NCBI GenBank assembly: GCA_017412605.1
Contig: JAFPWY010000013.1
Location: forward strand, 62,001 to 126,000
DNA: 64,000 nt
Origin: Fibrobacter sp.
Lineage (GTDB): Bacteria > Fibrobacterota > Fibrobacteria > Fibrobacterales > Fibrobacteraceae
Reading direction: 5' to 3'
Of the stretch, positions 18,413 to 26,168 are shown one piece after another. The notes beneath the pieces are model-generated. The model was not told the DNA's origin, searched no databases, and worked only from the letters and a program-made list of their open reading frames with translations. The position numbers and the translations under genes were made by a program. Each line of letters begins with the position of its first letter. The first letter of the stretch is position 1.

Positions 18413-19669
18413 CTAGACGGTTTCCGCAAGCTTCTGCATCTTCTCGAAATCGTGGGTGGGATTATCGACCACTTCGGGGATGCCGAACGCGTCCTCTTTC
18501 AAGGTGAGGCCGTACTGCCCGATATCATCGGCAAGTTTCGTGCCTGCGTAGACCTGCAAGGGGAACGCTCCGATTTTCCCGACACCGTAACTCTTGACTA
18601 TACCGATATCGCGGGCGAAGGAATCGTAAGTTTGCAGCGGAAGCCCGTAAATCAGGGTGACCATTGTTGCGATGCCAAGTTCCCTGCAACGGTCCAGCTT
18701 TTCGCGGAGCTGCGCTTCGGTCTTGTAGCCGCCACGCTGGATAGTCTTCAGCACAGCCGGATCAAGACTCTGCACCCCAATTTCGAAACTCACGTTCGGA
18801 TTCAGCGAAGCCTCTTCCATAAAGCGCTCCGTCAGCAGTTCTGGGCGAATCTGCAGAGTGACTTTCCCATTGAAACTGACCTTGCGGATAAGCTTCAGAT
18901 ACTGTTCCCCGTGCCCCTCGTAATCGTTGAAAAGCGGGTCCAGAACGTTCAGCTTTTTCACTCCGCGTTCCTTGAACAACTTGAGTTCGTCGAGATGACG
19001 CTCGTAATTGTCAATGCGGTACGTCTTGCCCGAAAGCGTATCGCGATGCTTGCAGAAGGAGCAGCGGAAAGAGCAACCGCGACGAGTTTCGGCCCGCACA
19101 GTATCGACGCTACCTTCAAGGGAGATGGCGCCCGAAAGGTAGGGGGATTCAAGTTCCCCGAATCTGGGCAAATCCATCACGCGGGCGACTCCCTGGTTGA
19201 TATAATGGCGTAAGTTCGCGAATATCTTTTCGCCATAACTGAGCGTAAACATGTCAGCGAACGGAAAGCCCCTGCGGAGTTCCGCCTCGCTCCCGAAAAT
19301 GGAGGCTCCCCCTAGCATGATGAAGATGCCCGGAGCACGTCGGCGAAGTTCTGCACCGGCAAGCGTGACCATCTTCTCGCACCAAGCGAAAACGCTGAAC
19401 GCAATCACGTTGTACCCGCCGATCAGCACTCTAGTGACAATCTCCTCTGCGGTGAGTTCCCAGTCGATATCAAAACCTTCGCCCGCCTTTTGGAAACGAT
19501 TCAGGTCGCTAGTGAACACATCAAGCGTATCGCCCGCATTGGCCGGGCTGTTGCGGAACGCGGAGACAAGGCAGCTTGCGCCATAGGCATCGCGCGGCTC
19601 GTTTGAACGGCAGAAATTGCTGCCCACGAGCAACACGCGAAGCGGAGCGTGAAGGAAGGGGGACGTCAT
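18413..19669 (-). CDS. B12-binding-domain radical SAM protein
   Basis: A 418-residue protein with an N-terminal B12-binding-like Rossmann domain (LRVLLVGSNF, GYNVIAFSVFAWCEKM, IFIMLGGASIFG) and a radical SAM barrel. The iron-sulfur ligands are Cys 199, 203 and 206 in RRGCSFRCSFCKH. VSFEIGVQSLDPAVLKTIQRGG and MVTLIYGLPLQTYDSF match the HemN/Elp3-like radical SAM pattern. Such proteins often methylate unactivated carbons or modify metabolites, but the substrate cannot be read here; no maturation or peptide-precursor partner lies close by. GGGAGG sits 5 bases before ATG. The start lies 13 bases after the HicA-like gene, so the two may be co-transcribed. Confidence 0.85.
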   Translation of the reverse strand: MTSPFLHAPLRVLLVGSNFCRSNEPRDAYGASCLVSAFRNSPANAGDTLDVFTSDLNRFQKAGEGFDIDWELTAEEIVTRVLIGGYNVIAFSVFAWCEKMVTLAGAELRRRAPGIFIMLGGASIFGSEAELRRGFPFADMFTLSYGEKIFANLRHYINQGVARVMDLPRFGELESPYLSGAISLEGSVDTVRAETRRGCSFRCSFCKHRDTLSGKTYRIDNYERHLDELKLFKERGVKKLNVLDPLFNDYEGHGEQYLKLIRKVSFNGKVTLQIRPELLTERFMEEASLNPNVSFEIGVQSLDPAVLKTIQRGGYKTEAQLREKLDRCRELGIATMVTLIYGLPLQTYDSFARDIGIVKSYGVGKIGAFPLQVYAGTKLADDIGQYGLTLKEDAFGIPEVVDNPTHDFEKMQKLAETV

Positions 19670-19682
19670 GGGGGCCTCCCTC

Positions 19683-19943
19683 TTACGCCGCTGCCGGCAA
19701 CTTCGGGCGAATCACACCCGACTGGATGAGGAACGCACGGATGTAGCGGTTGTAATCGCACCGGAAGTTCGCAAAGGCGCGAGCGTCGCTGGGAGTGCTG
19801 GGGATGATGAAGAACTTGGTCGTCCCGGCGGCCAAGTGGCGAAGGATCGGGTGCTTCCCATGCCGAATGAGCGCCCATCGGCCGCTTTTCAGCATCGCGT
19901 TACACATCTCGTTGATTCTGGAGTCGTTTGAAAGAATAGACAT
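19683..19943 (-). CDS. small HicA-like protein
   Basis: An 86-residue protein. WALIRHGKHPILRHLAAGTTKFFIIPSTPSDARAFANFR recalls the HicA/YcfA fold (a dsRNA-binding-like mRNA interferase), in which a strand with G-S/K-H is followed by P-x-TPSD-x-RA. Identification is by motif memory only and is tentative. No HicB antitoxin gene is adjacent, so a classical toxin-antitoxin pair is not shown. AAAGGA 8 bases before ATG 19943 supports the start. Two short perfect palindromes lie in its upstream region. It precedes the radical SAM gene by 13 bases. Confidence 0.5.
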   Translation of the reverse strand: MSILSNDSRINEMCNAMLKSGRWALIRHGKHPILRHLAAGTTKFFIIPSTPSDARAFANFRCDYNRYIRAFLIQSGVIRPKLPAAA

Positions 19944-19979
19944 GGTTTTTAGTCCTTTTTGAAATGAAGAAATACACTA

Positions 19980-20030
19980 CCCATTTGGTCAAAATGGGCT
20001 CTGTTGCCTATTGTTTGTTTTATCAATAGG
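19980..20030. promoter_or_regulatory. two perfect short palindromes upstream of the HicA-like gene
   Basis: CCCATTT-ggtca-AAATGGG (19980-19998) and CCTATTG-N10-CAATAGG (20007-20030) each have 7-bp perfect arms. They lie 37-87 bases upstream of the minus-strand start, where an operator would be expected. The binding protein is unknown. Confidence 0.4.
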
Positions 20031-20100
20031 AAAGGAACGTTTTTTGGGAGGAAATGCTACATTAGAATGTATTAGGTGTACTTGCGTTAGGCAAGGATTC

Positions 20101-20137
20101 GTCGGGCAACAGAAAACGGCTTTTTCTGTTGCCCGGC
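20101..20137 (-). terminator. very strong stem-loop after the 47-residue gene
   Basis: A 16-bp stem (GTCGGGCAACAGAAAA / TTTTCTGTTGCCCGGC, one G-T pair) with a 5-base loop begins 12 bases beyond the stop codon of the small minus-strand gene. There is no long T-tract, so it may be a terminator or an mRNA-end stabiliser. Confidence 0.6.
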
Positions 20138-20149
20138 AGAATTAGTGGA

Positions 20150-20293
20150 TTACTTTTTCCCTCCTTGGTAAAGCTTGTTGTTGGGATTCAGCTGATTGGC
20201 ATGGTTGTCCATGCGAGCCTGATATTGGTAATTGTTCGGGTTCATCTGATCTGCATGATGGTTCAGATTAGCCTGGGACTGATTCGATTTCAT
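20150..20293 (-). CDS. 47-residue Asn-rich repeat protein
   Basis: A short gene that is easily missed. ATG 20291-20293 follows AAGGA by 7 bases and the frame closes with TAA at 20150. The product (47 residues) contains two copies of one ~17-residue unit: NHHADQMNPNNYQYQAR and NHANQLNPNNKLYQGG. I recall small bacterial proteins with the pattern DNHxNQxNPNNxxY, so this looks like a real conserved small protein, but its function is unknown to me. It is hydrophilic, without Cys, membrane span or signal peptide. A strong stem-loop follows it, so it is probably a single-gene transcript. Confidence 0.7.
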   Translation of the reverse strand: MKSNQSQANLNHHADQMNPNNYQYQARMDNHANQLNPNNKLYQGGKK

Positions 20294-20405
20294 AGAGAAT
20301 CCTTTTGTTTGTTTACTTCAACATCGAAGTATTAAGAAACTAGATTTTCTTCTTCCCAAACTCAATATGACAAAGACAGCGAGTTACTCCCAAAAAATGT
20401 TTGAG

Positions 20406-20435
20406 CAAAAAAGCCATGGTGTATGAACCACGGCT
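20406..20435 (-). terminator. terminator of the ankyrin-repeat gene
   Basis: On the minus strand, AGCCGTGGT / ACCATGGCT (one G-T pair, 6-base loop) is followed by six T. It lies 25 bases after the ankyrin gene. Confidence 0.8.
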
Positions 20436-20460
20436 ATGACTTTTTAGGGAGACTTATTTC

Positions 20461-22785
20461 TTACTTGAATTGATCTCGATTTTCTTCAAGATACTTGAGA
20501 ATAGAATTTGACTTCCAAGAATATGCTATTTCCCAGCATGAAATTGTTGAACTGTATGGGCCTGTGTCTCGTGCGGTTTGGTTTGGATTTCCGCCATGCT
20601 TTATCATTAATTCAAATAGATCAATTAAATTCTTTTCTGCCGCCATCATAAGGGGGGTGTAACCAATAAGACCATTGACGTCGTGTCTTTGGTTTGGGTC
20701 CGCTCCATTCTCTAGAAGTATTTTAGCAATAGAGAACATTTTCTCCTTGGACAAATATTTTTTCCACTGTTCTTCGAAATATTGTGCTGTCCATTGTTTC
20801 GCTTGTTCCAGCATAGGATTCTCTTTTTGCAAGCGCATGGATTGATAAACTTCTTCATTTGTCATATTTCTAAAGAACTCGTTTCCTCTTCTTATGCCAT
20901 CTAGCATTTCGGGAGTCCAGGAACGCGGATTTTGGTGATAATCAATTATATTTGGCATTGAACTGTATTGAACGGCCCTATAAAGAGGGCTTTGCTGATC
21001 TGTAGATTGAATCTGGTTTACATCGGCGCCCATTTCAATGAGTTTTTGAACGACATCAACCTCTCCAGTCAATATAGCTTGACCGAGACAGGTTAATTTC
21101 TTTTTGTTGGTTGGGGTAAGGAGAGTCTTTCGATCATGGGGATGAGAGACTATCAAATGGAAAATTTCCTTGCCTTCCTTAGGTTTAAATGGGATGGTGT
21201 TATAGACCATGCTCTCGATGGCGAACAACAGAGCTGATTCGCCAGAAGAGGATAACGCATTGACATCGACATTTGCGTCAAGCAGAGTTTTTACCGCATC
21301 AACATCACTCATTTGAGTAAACCATACTAACTGCGGATAAGTTTTCCATGATATTTCAAAAGGCGTCTTATAAGGTTTTACAGGAATTTTTGGGATTTTC
21401 CCTTCTTCGAAGAATAATGGCAAATGCACATCTGTTTTCTTATCTTTTATTGATTCAATGTTTTTTACATCTTTTTCTGAAAAAAGAATAAAAAAGTCAT
21501 TTGCCCACTGCTCAACTTCCCAATCTTCTACTATATTATCGTGGCTTCGTGAGCTTTTGTTTACATAGGGAATATTGTTATAGGAATCTCTGTGAATGTC
21601 CATCGGTTTTCCTGACAATCCAAAGACAATAGCATAGGTTTGCATCATTTTTAAGAAAGGCCTATCCCCACAGATTGCACCCAAGTCTCGAGCAACACGG
21701 AAAAAACTACAACTAGTCTTTTTTTCGGGGTCTATTACATAAATAGCTGAACGAATTATATCAGTTGTATAAAAAAGATTTGGCATAACTGTTTTGAGCG
21801 TTTCTAATGCCTCATCAAATTTTCCTTCATAAATTAAGGATAACACCCAAAGGAGATTAAATCGCCATTCTACAGCAATGCTGTTAATCTGCAAAGTTGC
21901 GCAAACTTTAGCAAATTGATTAAGGGCAAGAATTGTTGTTGGAGGGTTTTGTTGTGCGCAATATCGTATTCCATCTTGTGCACAAATAAAATGCTTTTGT
22001 AATATAGAACATTTTCCAAGATGAATTTCGTCATCTTTGAATTCGTTTTTATTTGAGGAGGATTTCTCGATTAGTGATTTAAAATAATCCTGAATCTTGT
22101 ATACAGGTTTAGCTATTTCTGTTGTTTTTTGCAAAAGTTGTGAAACAAATGCAATTTCACAGCATTGTATGTAATGATTTCCAAGAACATCCTTTGCCTT
22201 ATTGATGACGTCAAATAGATTTCCCATATTGGGAAGTTGCTTGCCCGCAATCCATCGCTGGACTTTATCTCGTTTAGTATTGTGAAAACGATCAATAAGT
22301 TGCGGACATTTCTCCGAAATGACATTGAGTCCATATTGAAGAGGATTTTCCGTCAAAAGGATTTCATTTGCAAAATTATCATCCTTGAATAGTTCTTTGA
22401 CAAAGGCATAAATCATCCCGCAGATAAAGGGGATAAAAGATTTATACAATTCATTTCTATTAGGGAAGGTTTCAGGAGGCCATCCATTAATATTCTTTTG
22501 ATTGATGACGAAAAAATCTTCTTTTAACTGCTGAATAAATTCTTCGCAAATGTTATAGGTAGAACCGATAGAACCGGAACAAACTTTTGGATACTCAAAC
22601 GGTAATTTAAACACTTGTTCTACAGCATCAATCAGTGAATAAAGATTGATACTCGGATCGTTGGCAAGGTGTTCTAGTTTTTTAGTGATACCTGGAGCGA
22701 GGTCAGCGTCTAATACCCGAGCTACGATTTGTAGTTGTCGACCCAGCGTAGGATAAGGTGGATTAAATTTCATTCGTATTTTCAT
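20461..22785 (-). CDS. ankyrin-repeat protein with unrecognised N-terminal domain
   Basis: A 774-residue protein. About 500 N-terminal residues are helical and unrecognised (LGRQLQIVARVLDADLAPGITKK, RWIAGKQLPNMGNLFDVINKAKDVLG, EWRFNLLWVLSLIYEGKFDEALETL; the last resembles a TPR helix pair). The C-terminal ~270 residues hold ankyrin units: SDVDAVKTLLDANVDVNALSSSGESALLFA, GEVDVVQKLIEMGADVNQI, and SIAKILLENGADPNQRHDVNGLIGYTPLMMAAEK. Ankyrin repeats bind other proteins. The start at 22785 follows AAGGA; the frame extends 213 bases further up without an SD. The gene is AT-rich and sits beside the restriction-modification operon, so an accessory, perhaps defence-related, role is possible but unproven. 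Confidence 0.75.
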   Translation of the reverse strand: MKIRMKFNPPYPTLGRQLQIVARVLDADLAPGITKKLEHLANDPSINLYSLIDAVEQVFKLPFEYPKVCSGSIGSTYNICEEFIQQLKEDFFVINQKNINGWPPETFPNRNELYKSFIPFICGMIYAFVKELFKDDNFANEILLTENPLQYGLNVISEKCPQLIDRFHNTKRDKVQRWIAGKQLPNMGNLFDVINKAKDVLGNHYIQCCEIAFVSQLLQKTTEIAKPVYKIQDYFKSLIEKSSSNKNEFKDDEIHLGKCSILQKHFICAQDGIRYCAQQNPPTTILALNQFAKVCATLQINSIAVEWRFNLLWVLSLIYEGKFDEALETLKTVMPNLFYTTDIIRSAIYVIDPEKKTSCSFFRVARDLGAICGDRPFLKMMQTYAIVFGLSGKPMDIHRDSYNNIPYVNKSSRSHDNIVEDWEVEQWANDFFILFSEKDVKNIESIKDKKTDVHLPLFFEEGKIPKIPVKPYKTPFEISWKTYPQLVWFTQMSDVDAVKTLLDANVDVNALSSSGESALLFAIESMVYNTIPFKPKEGKEIFHLIVSHPHDRKTLLTPTNKKKLTCLGQAILTGEVDVVQKLIEMGADVNQIQSTDQQSPLYRAVQYSSMPNIIDYHQNPRSWTPEMLDGIRRGNEFFRNMTNEEVYQSMRLQKENPMLEQAKQWTAQYFEEQWKKYLSKEKMFSIAKILLENGADPNQRHDVNGLIGYTPLMMAAEKNLIDLFELMIKHGGNPNQTARDTGPYSSTISCWEIAYSWKSNSILKYLEENRDQFK

Positions 22786-23016
22786 AATAGTCCTTTTTTT
22801 TATAAAAAATACCTTCAAATTGTTTTTTTGTGGAGATTGGACGGTCCATCGTTTCACTCCCAAAAAATGTTTTGGCTTTTTTTTTGCAAAAAAATGGCAC
22901 TTTTTGCCCATAAAAAAGAGGGGCGGTTCTATTCGAACCCCGCCCACGATATGTCTCGCGCCATCAGGTAACACAATTTTTGTGCCGTTCAATGGCAACG
23001 CAGCCTGTTTATAGAC

Positions 23017-23313
23017 TCAGAACTTGAAATACGTTTCGGGTGGGGCTCCGAAAACCTGGGACAGTTTCGTGGCCATTTTCTTGGATACCGGGCGGCGGTC
23101 ATGTTCCATCGCAGATAGATTCTGTATGGAGATGCCGAGTTTTTGCGCGAGGACGTTCTGAGTCCATCCGCGGAGACCACGGTCGGCACGGATTGCCTTG
23201 CCCGGAGTCATCTCCGCAGACATCTTCTTGTACCAATCGGTGCTTTCGAGCGCGACCGACTCCTCGTCCAATTTCTTCTCATTTTTTGATAAGTTGTCAA
23301 TATTTTCTTTCAT
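23017..23313 (-). CDS. XRE-family helix-turn-helix regulator
   Basis: A 98-residue protein with a Cro/C1-type HTH in its C-terminal half: KAIRADRGLRGWTQNVLAQKLGISIQNLSAMEHDRRPVSKKMATKLSQVFG. The N-terminal ~40 residues are charged and helical. This arrangement is common for antitoxins of the HigA type and for small phage-like repressors. No HigB-like toxin lies next to it. It is 148 bases downstream of hsdR, behind a terminator, and 231 bases upstream of the ankyrin gene. It might control one of the palindromic sites at 29259-29343 or its own promoter; this is inference. Confidence 0.85.
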   Translation of the reverse strand: MKENIDNLSKNEKKLDEESVALESTDWYKKMSAEMTPGKAIRADRGLRGWTQNVLAQKLGISIQNLSAMEHDRRPVSKKMATKLSQVFGAPPETYFKF

Positions 23314-23353
23314 AATGGGTATTTATAGCCTCCATATGGGCGCGTCAACCCTA

Positions 23354-23392
23354 GAAAAAAGACGCATTTCTCCATTCAACAGAGAAACGCGT
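23354..23392 (-). terminator. terminator of the hsd operon
   Basis: On the minus strand, GACGCGTTTCTC / GAGAAATGCGTC forms a 12-bp stem (one G-T pair, 9-base loop) followed by six T. It lies 70 bases after hsdR. Confidence 0.85.
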
Positions 23393-23461
23393 CAGGCATT
23401 AATGTACCTAATATCGTCAGATGTGGCAAGAGGGGGAAGAAAATTTTACAATCGCAACCAA

Positions 23462-25807
23462 TTACGCCACGTATAATGTCTTCTGGAAATCGGTGAAGAG
23501 TTTCTTCAAATCCTTGCCGGTCACGCCCATTTTATCGCATGCGTCCTTGATGGTGCCGTACTTGAGCTTGACGAGTTCGGGTAGTTGATTCAGCGATAGT
23601 TCATCGACTCCGTTTTCCACATATTGCTGCAAGACGAATTCCATAAAGGGAACCTGCTTTTCGGATATTTCGTTCAGGATTTCTTCGTGCATCAGGCGGA
23701 CTCTTTCGGCGCGTTCCATGGGGCTTTTGTTGTAGGCGATGAGTTCCAGCACATCAAGCAGGTCGCATTTTTCATTCTGCGTCAAGGCTTGCACTTGGCG
23801 GAGCCTTTCTTTGCTGAATCCGTTGTCACTCAAGTTCTGGAGCAGAGCTTCACGGGTCGTTGGGTCAGACCAACGGGCACGCAAATCTTGGCTATCCTTG
23901 AAAAACTCCGGAATCTTACCGAAGAGAATTTTGATAAACTGTTCGAGTGTTATGAGTTCACCATCAAACATGAACTTTTCTTGCCACTGGGCCTGCAAAC
24001 GAAGCACATGATTTGCGGAAAGTTTAATTTCAACGCATTTCTTTTCTTTTGTTTTGGCGTCACATGTACACGGAAGATTGCCACAAATTTTGCAGGATTT
24101 CGGTTTGCGTTTTCCGCCACTGGAACCGTTGCCACCATCGGGGTCTCCACCGACGGGCGGTTCTGGCGTATCTATAATCGGATCACCGTCCCATTCGGGG
24201 TCACTAAAGTTTTTGTTTGCGCCCACGAAGTCGTAAATGGTGAAGAAATACTTCCCATCAAAAAGCCTTGTTCCACGACCGATAATCTGCTTAAATTCAA
24301 TGATATTATTCACAGGCCGCATCAGTACAATATTACGGACATTCTTCGCATCTACACCTGTTGAAAGCTTTTGTGATGTCGTGAGAATCGTGGGCAACAG
24401 TTTTTCGTTGTCCTGGAAAGTCTTCAAATCGGCTTCGCCCTTATCGCCATCATCGCTGGTAACACGCTTGCAGTAATTCACATTGGGCTTGCGAGAATGC
24501 TGGTTAATCATGTCGCGAAGAATTGCGGCATGAGCCTGGGTCGCACCGAATACAATCGTCTTTTCGTCGGGATCAATCTGTTTCAAGAATTCTTCTACCC
24601 TAAACTCATCGCGGTCACGAATCTTGATATTGCCATGATAGAAATCATCTTCGGTATAAATCCTGTTCGGGTCAATCTCGCCGCTTTCTACATCATCATC
24701 AGGTTCATAAACATAATTATCAATATTGCTAGAGGAACTTCGCACACGGTAAGGCGTCAAGAAGCCGTCTTCTATTCCCTGTTTCAGAGAATAAACATAG
24801 ACAGGCTTTCCAAAATACTCGTATGTGTTAGCATTTTCATTTTTCTTAGGGGTTGCCGTCAAACCTAAGTGATATGCGCGCAGGAAATATTCCAAAATAC
24901 CACGCCAACGGCTTTCGTCATTGGCGGCACCACGATGGCATTCATCGATGATAACAAGGTCAAAGAAGTCTTCAGGATAGTTCTCATAAACAAATTTTCC
25001 ATTCAATGTGGTCATCATCGTCTGGAAAATACTGAAATATATGCTCGGGCCCTTAGGCACGCCTTTTGCTTTGGCTATAGATTCTGGCGTAATGCGGCAC
25101 ATGGCATTTTCGTCAAATTGTCCGAAATCATTAAGCGCCTGGTTCGAGAGGATATTGCGGTCGGCAAGGAATAATATACGTGGCAAGCGTTCCGTTCCAT
25201 CAACATTCCATTTAGCCTTGAAAATTTTCCAGCAAATCTGAAATGCAATGTATGTTTTACCCGTCCCTGTAGCGAGCGTGAGTAAGATGCGATCCTGCTT
25301 TCGCGAAATTGCATCTATGACGTTATTGACGGCAATTTCCTGATAGTAGCGGGGAGACTTGCCACCATCCCTATTGAATGGAACAGCATTCAGCTTGTCA
25401 CGAAGCGGATTGTTTTCGGGATAGAGTCGTTCCCACAGTTCTTGCGGAGTCGGGAAAGCATCGACAAAGCCTTCCTTCCCCGTTTGCATGTCGATTGCCC
25501 AGATTTTATCGCCATTGCAAGAATACGTGAAGCGGATGTTCATGCGTTCCGCATATTCCTTGGCTTGCGGCACTCCTTCGCTCACATCGAGTTCGTCCTT
25601 TTTCGCCTCGACGATTGCAATCTTGATGCCCTTGTAAACCAGAAGGTAGTCGATTTTCTTGGGGTTGCGTTCGGCATGGCCGATTCGACCCGGTGCGATT
25701 TCGTAAGCGGACTGCTCCGTATAAATGGCGCTGTCCGGCGTCACTTCCCACAAGGCTTCTTTCAGTTTGGGGTCAATCTTTTTTCTTCTGGTATCGGACT
25801 CGTTCAT
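23462..25807 (-). CDS. hsdR: type I restriction enzyme, R subunit
   Basis: A 781-residue subunit that translocates and cuts DNA in the type I complex. The N-terminal nuclease of PD-(D/E)xK type shows Asp 53 in KIDYLLVY and Glu 67/Lys 69 in IAIVEAKK. The superfamily-2 motor has Walker A ATGTGKT (179-185), Walker B DECH (288-291), LTATP, and motif VI IGRGTRL. A short Gly-rich segment and CKICGNLPCTC, a possible zinc site, follow near residue 580. It is shorter than EcoKI HsdR (about 1,170), as in the group of compact R subunits. It is last in the hsd operon; its start lies 3 bases after the stop of the small membrane protein, so translation is probably coupled. Confidence 0.95.
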   Translation of the reverse strand: MNESDTRRKKIDPKLKEALWEVTPDSAIYTEQSAYEIAPGRIGHAERNPKKIDYLLVYKGIKIAIVEAKKDELDVSEGVPQAKEYAERMNIRFTYSCNGDKIWAIDMQTGKEGFVDAFPTPQELWERLYPENNPLRDKLNAVPFNRDGGKSPRYYQEIAVNNVIDAISRKQDRILLTLATGTGKTYIAFQICWKIFKAKWNVDGTERLPRILFLADRNILSNQALNDFGQFDENAMCRITPESIAKAKGVPKGPSIYFSIFQTMMTTLNGKFVYENYPEDFFDLVIIDECHRGAANDESRWRGILEYFLRAYHLGLTATPKKNENANTYEYFGKPVYVYSLKQGIEDGFLTPYRVRSSSSNIDNYVYEPDDDVESGEIDPNRIYTEDDFYHGNIKIRDRDEFRVEEFLKQIDPDEKTIVFGATQAHAAILRDMINQHSRKPNVNYCKRVTSDDGDKGEADLKTFQDNEKLLPTILTTSQKLSTGVDAKNVRNIVLMRPVNNIIEFKQIIGRGTRLFDGKYFFTIYDFVGANKNFSDPEWDGDPIIDTPEPPVGGDPDGGNGSSGGKRKPKSCKICGNLPCTCDAKTKEKKCVEIKLSANHVLRLQAQWQEKFMFDGELITLEQFIKILFGKIPEFFKDSQDLRARWSDPTTREALLQNLSDNGFSKERLRQVQALTQNEKCDLLDVLELIAYNKSPMERAERVRLMHEEILNEISEKQVPFMEFVLQQYVENGVDELSLNQLPELVKLKYGTIKDACDKMGVTGKDLKKLFTDFQKTLYVA

Positions 25808-25810
25808 ATG

Positions 25811-26167
25811 CTATTTTTCTGTTTTTTCTTCAATTTTTTGTTTTATTTCCACTTCTATATTTTTGAAATTTTTGTTAGCATTATCCTGAAAAACTTTTAT
25901 AAGATTATTATTTAACATATCGCATCCCCCTATAATAGATTCAAAATTATCTTCTATTTTATTTACTTTGTCCAACTGACTTATATTGGAATTATATATC
26001 AAGTTTCGTATTTCTTTACGATTTTCTTTTGTCAACTCTGTAATTTGATAAATCAATTCGAAGTTAATGTTCCATTCATTAACAAATTTTGTCCATTTTT
26101 TTCTCTCTCTATATATGCCTAAAAAAGCAATTAATATAAATACAACGCAAAGAGCATAGATTATCAT
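25811..26167 (-). CDS. small membrane-anchored coiled-coil protein inside the hsd operon
   Basis: A 118-residue protein beginning MIIYALCVVFILIAFLGIY, a single N-terminal membrane span, followed by a basic turn (RERKKW) and a helical, coiled-coil-prone region (ITELTKENRKEIRNL, KNFKNIEVEIKQKIEEKTEK). ATG 26167 follows the stop of hsdS by one base, and the SD GGAGGT is inside the hsdS end; hsdR starts 3 bases after it. This tight packing says it is translated with the RM subunits. It is strongly AT-rich. I recognise no family. It could anchor or regulate the complex, or be an unrelated passenger. Confidence 0.75.
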   Translation of the reverse strand: MIIYALCVVFILIAFLGIYRERKKWTKFVNEWNINFELIYQITELTKENRKEIRNLIYNSNISQLDKVNKIEDNFESIIGGCDMLNNNLIKVFQDNANKNFKNIEVEIKQKIEEKTEK

Positions 26168-26168
26168 T

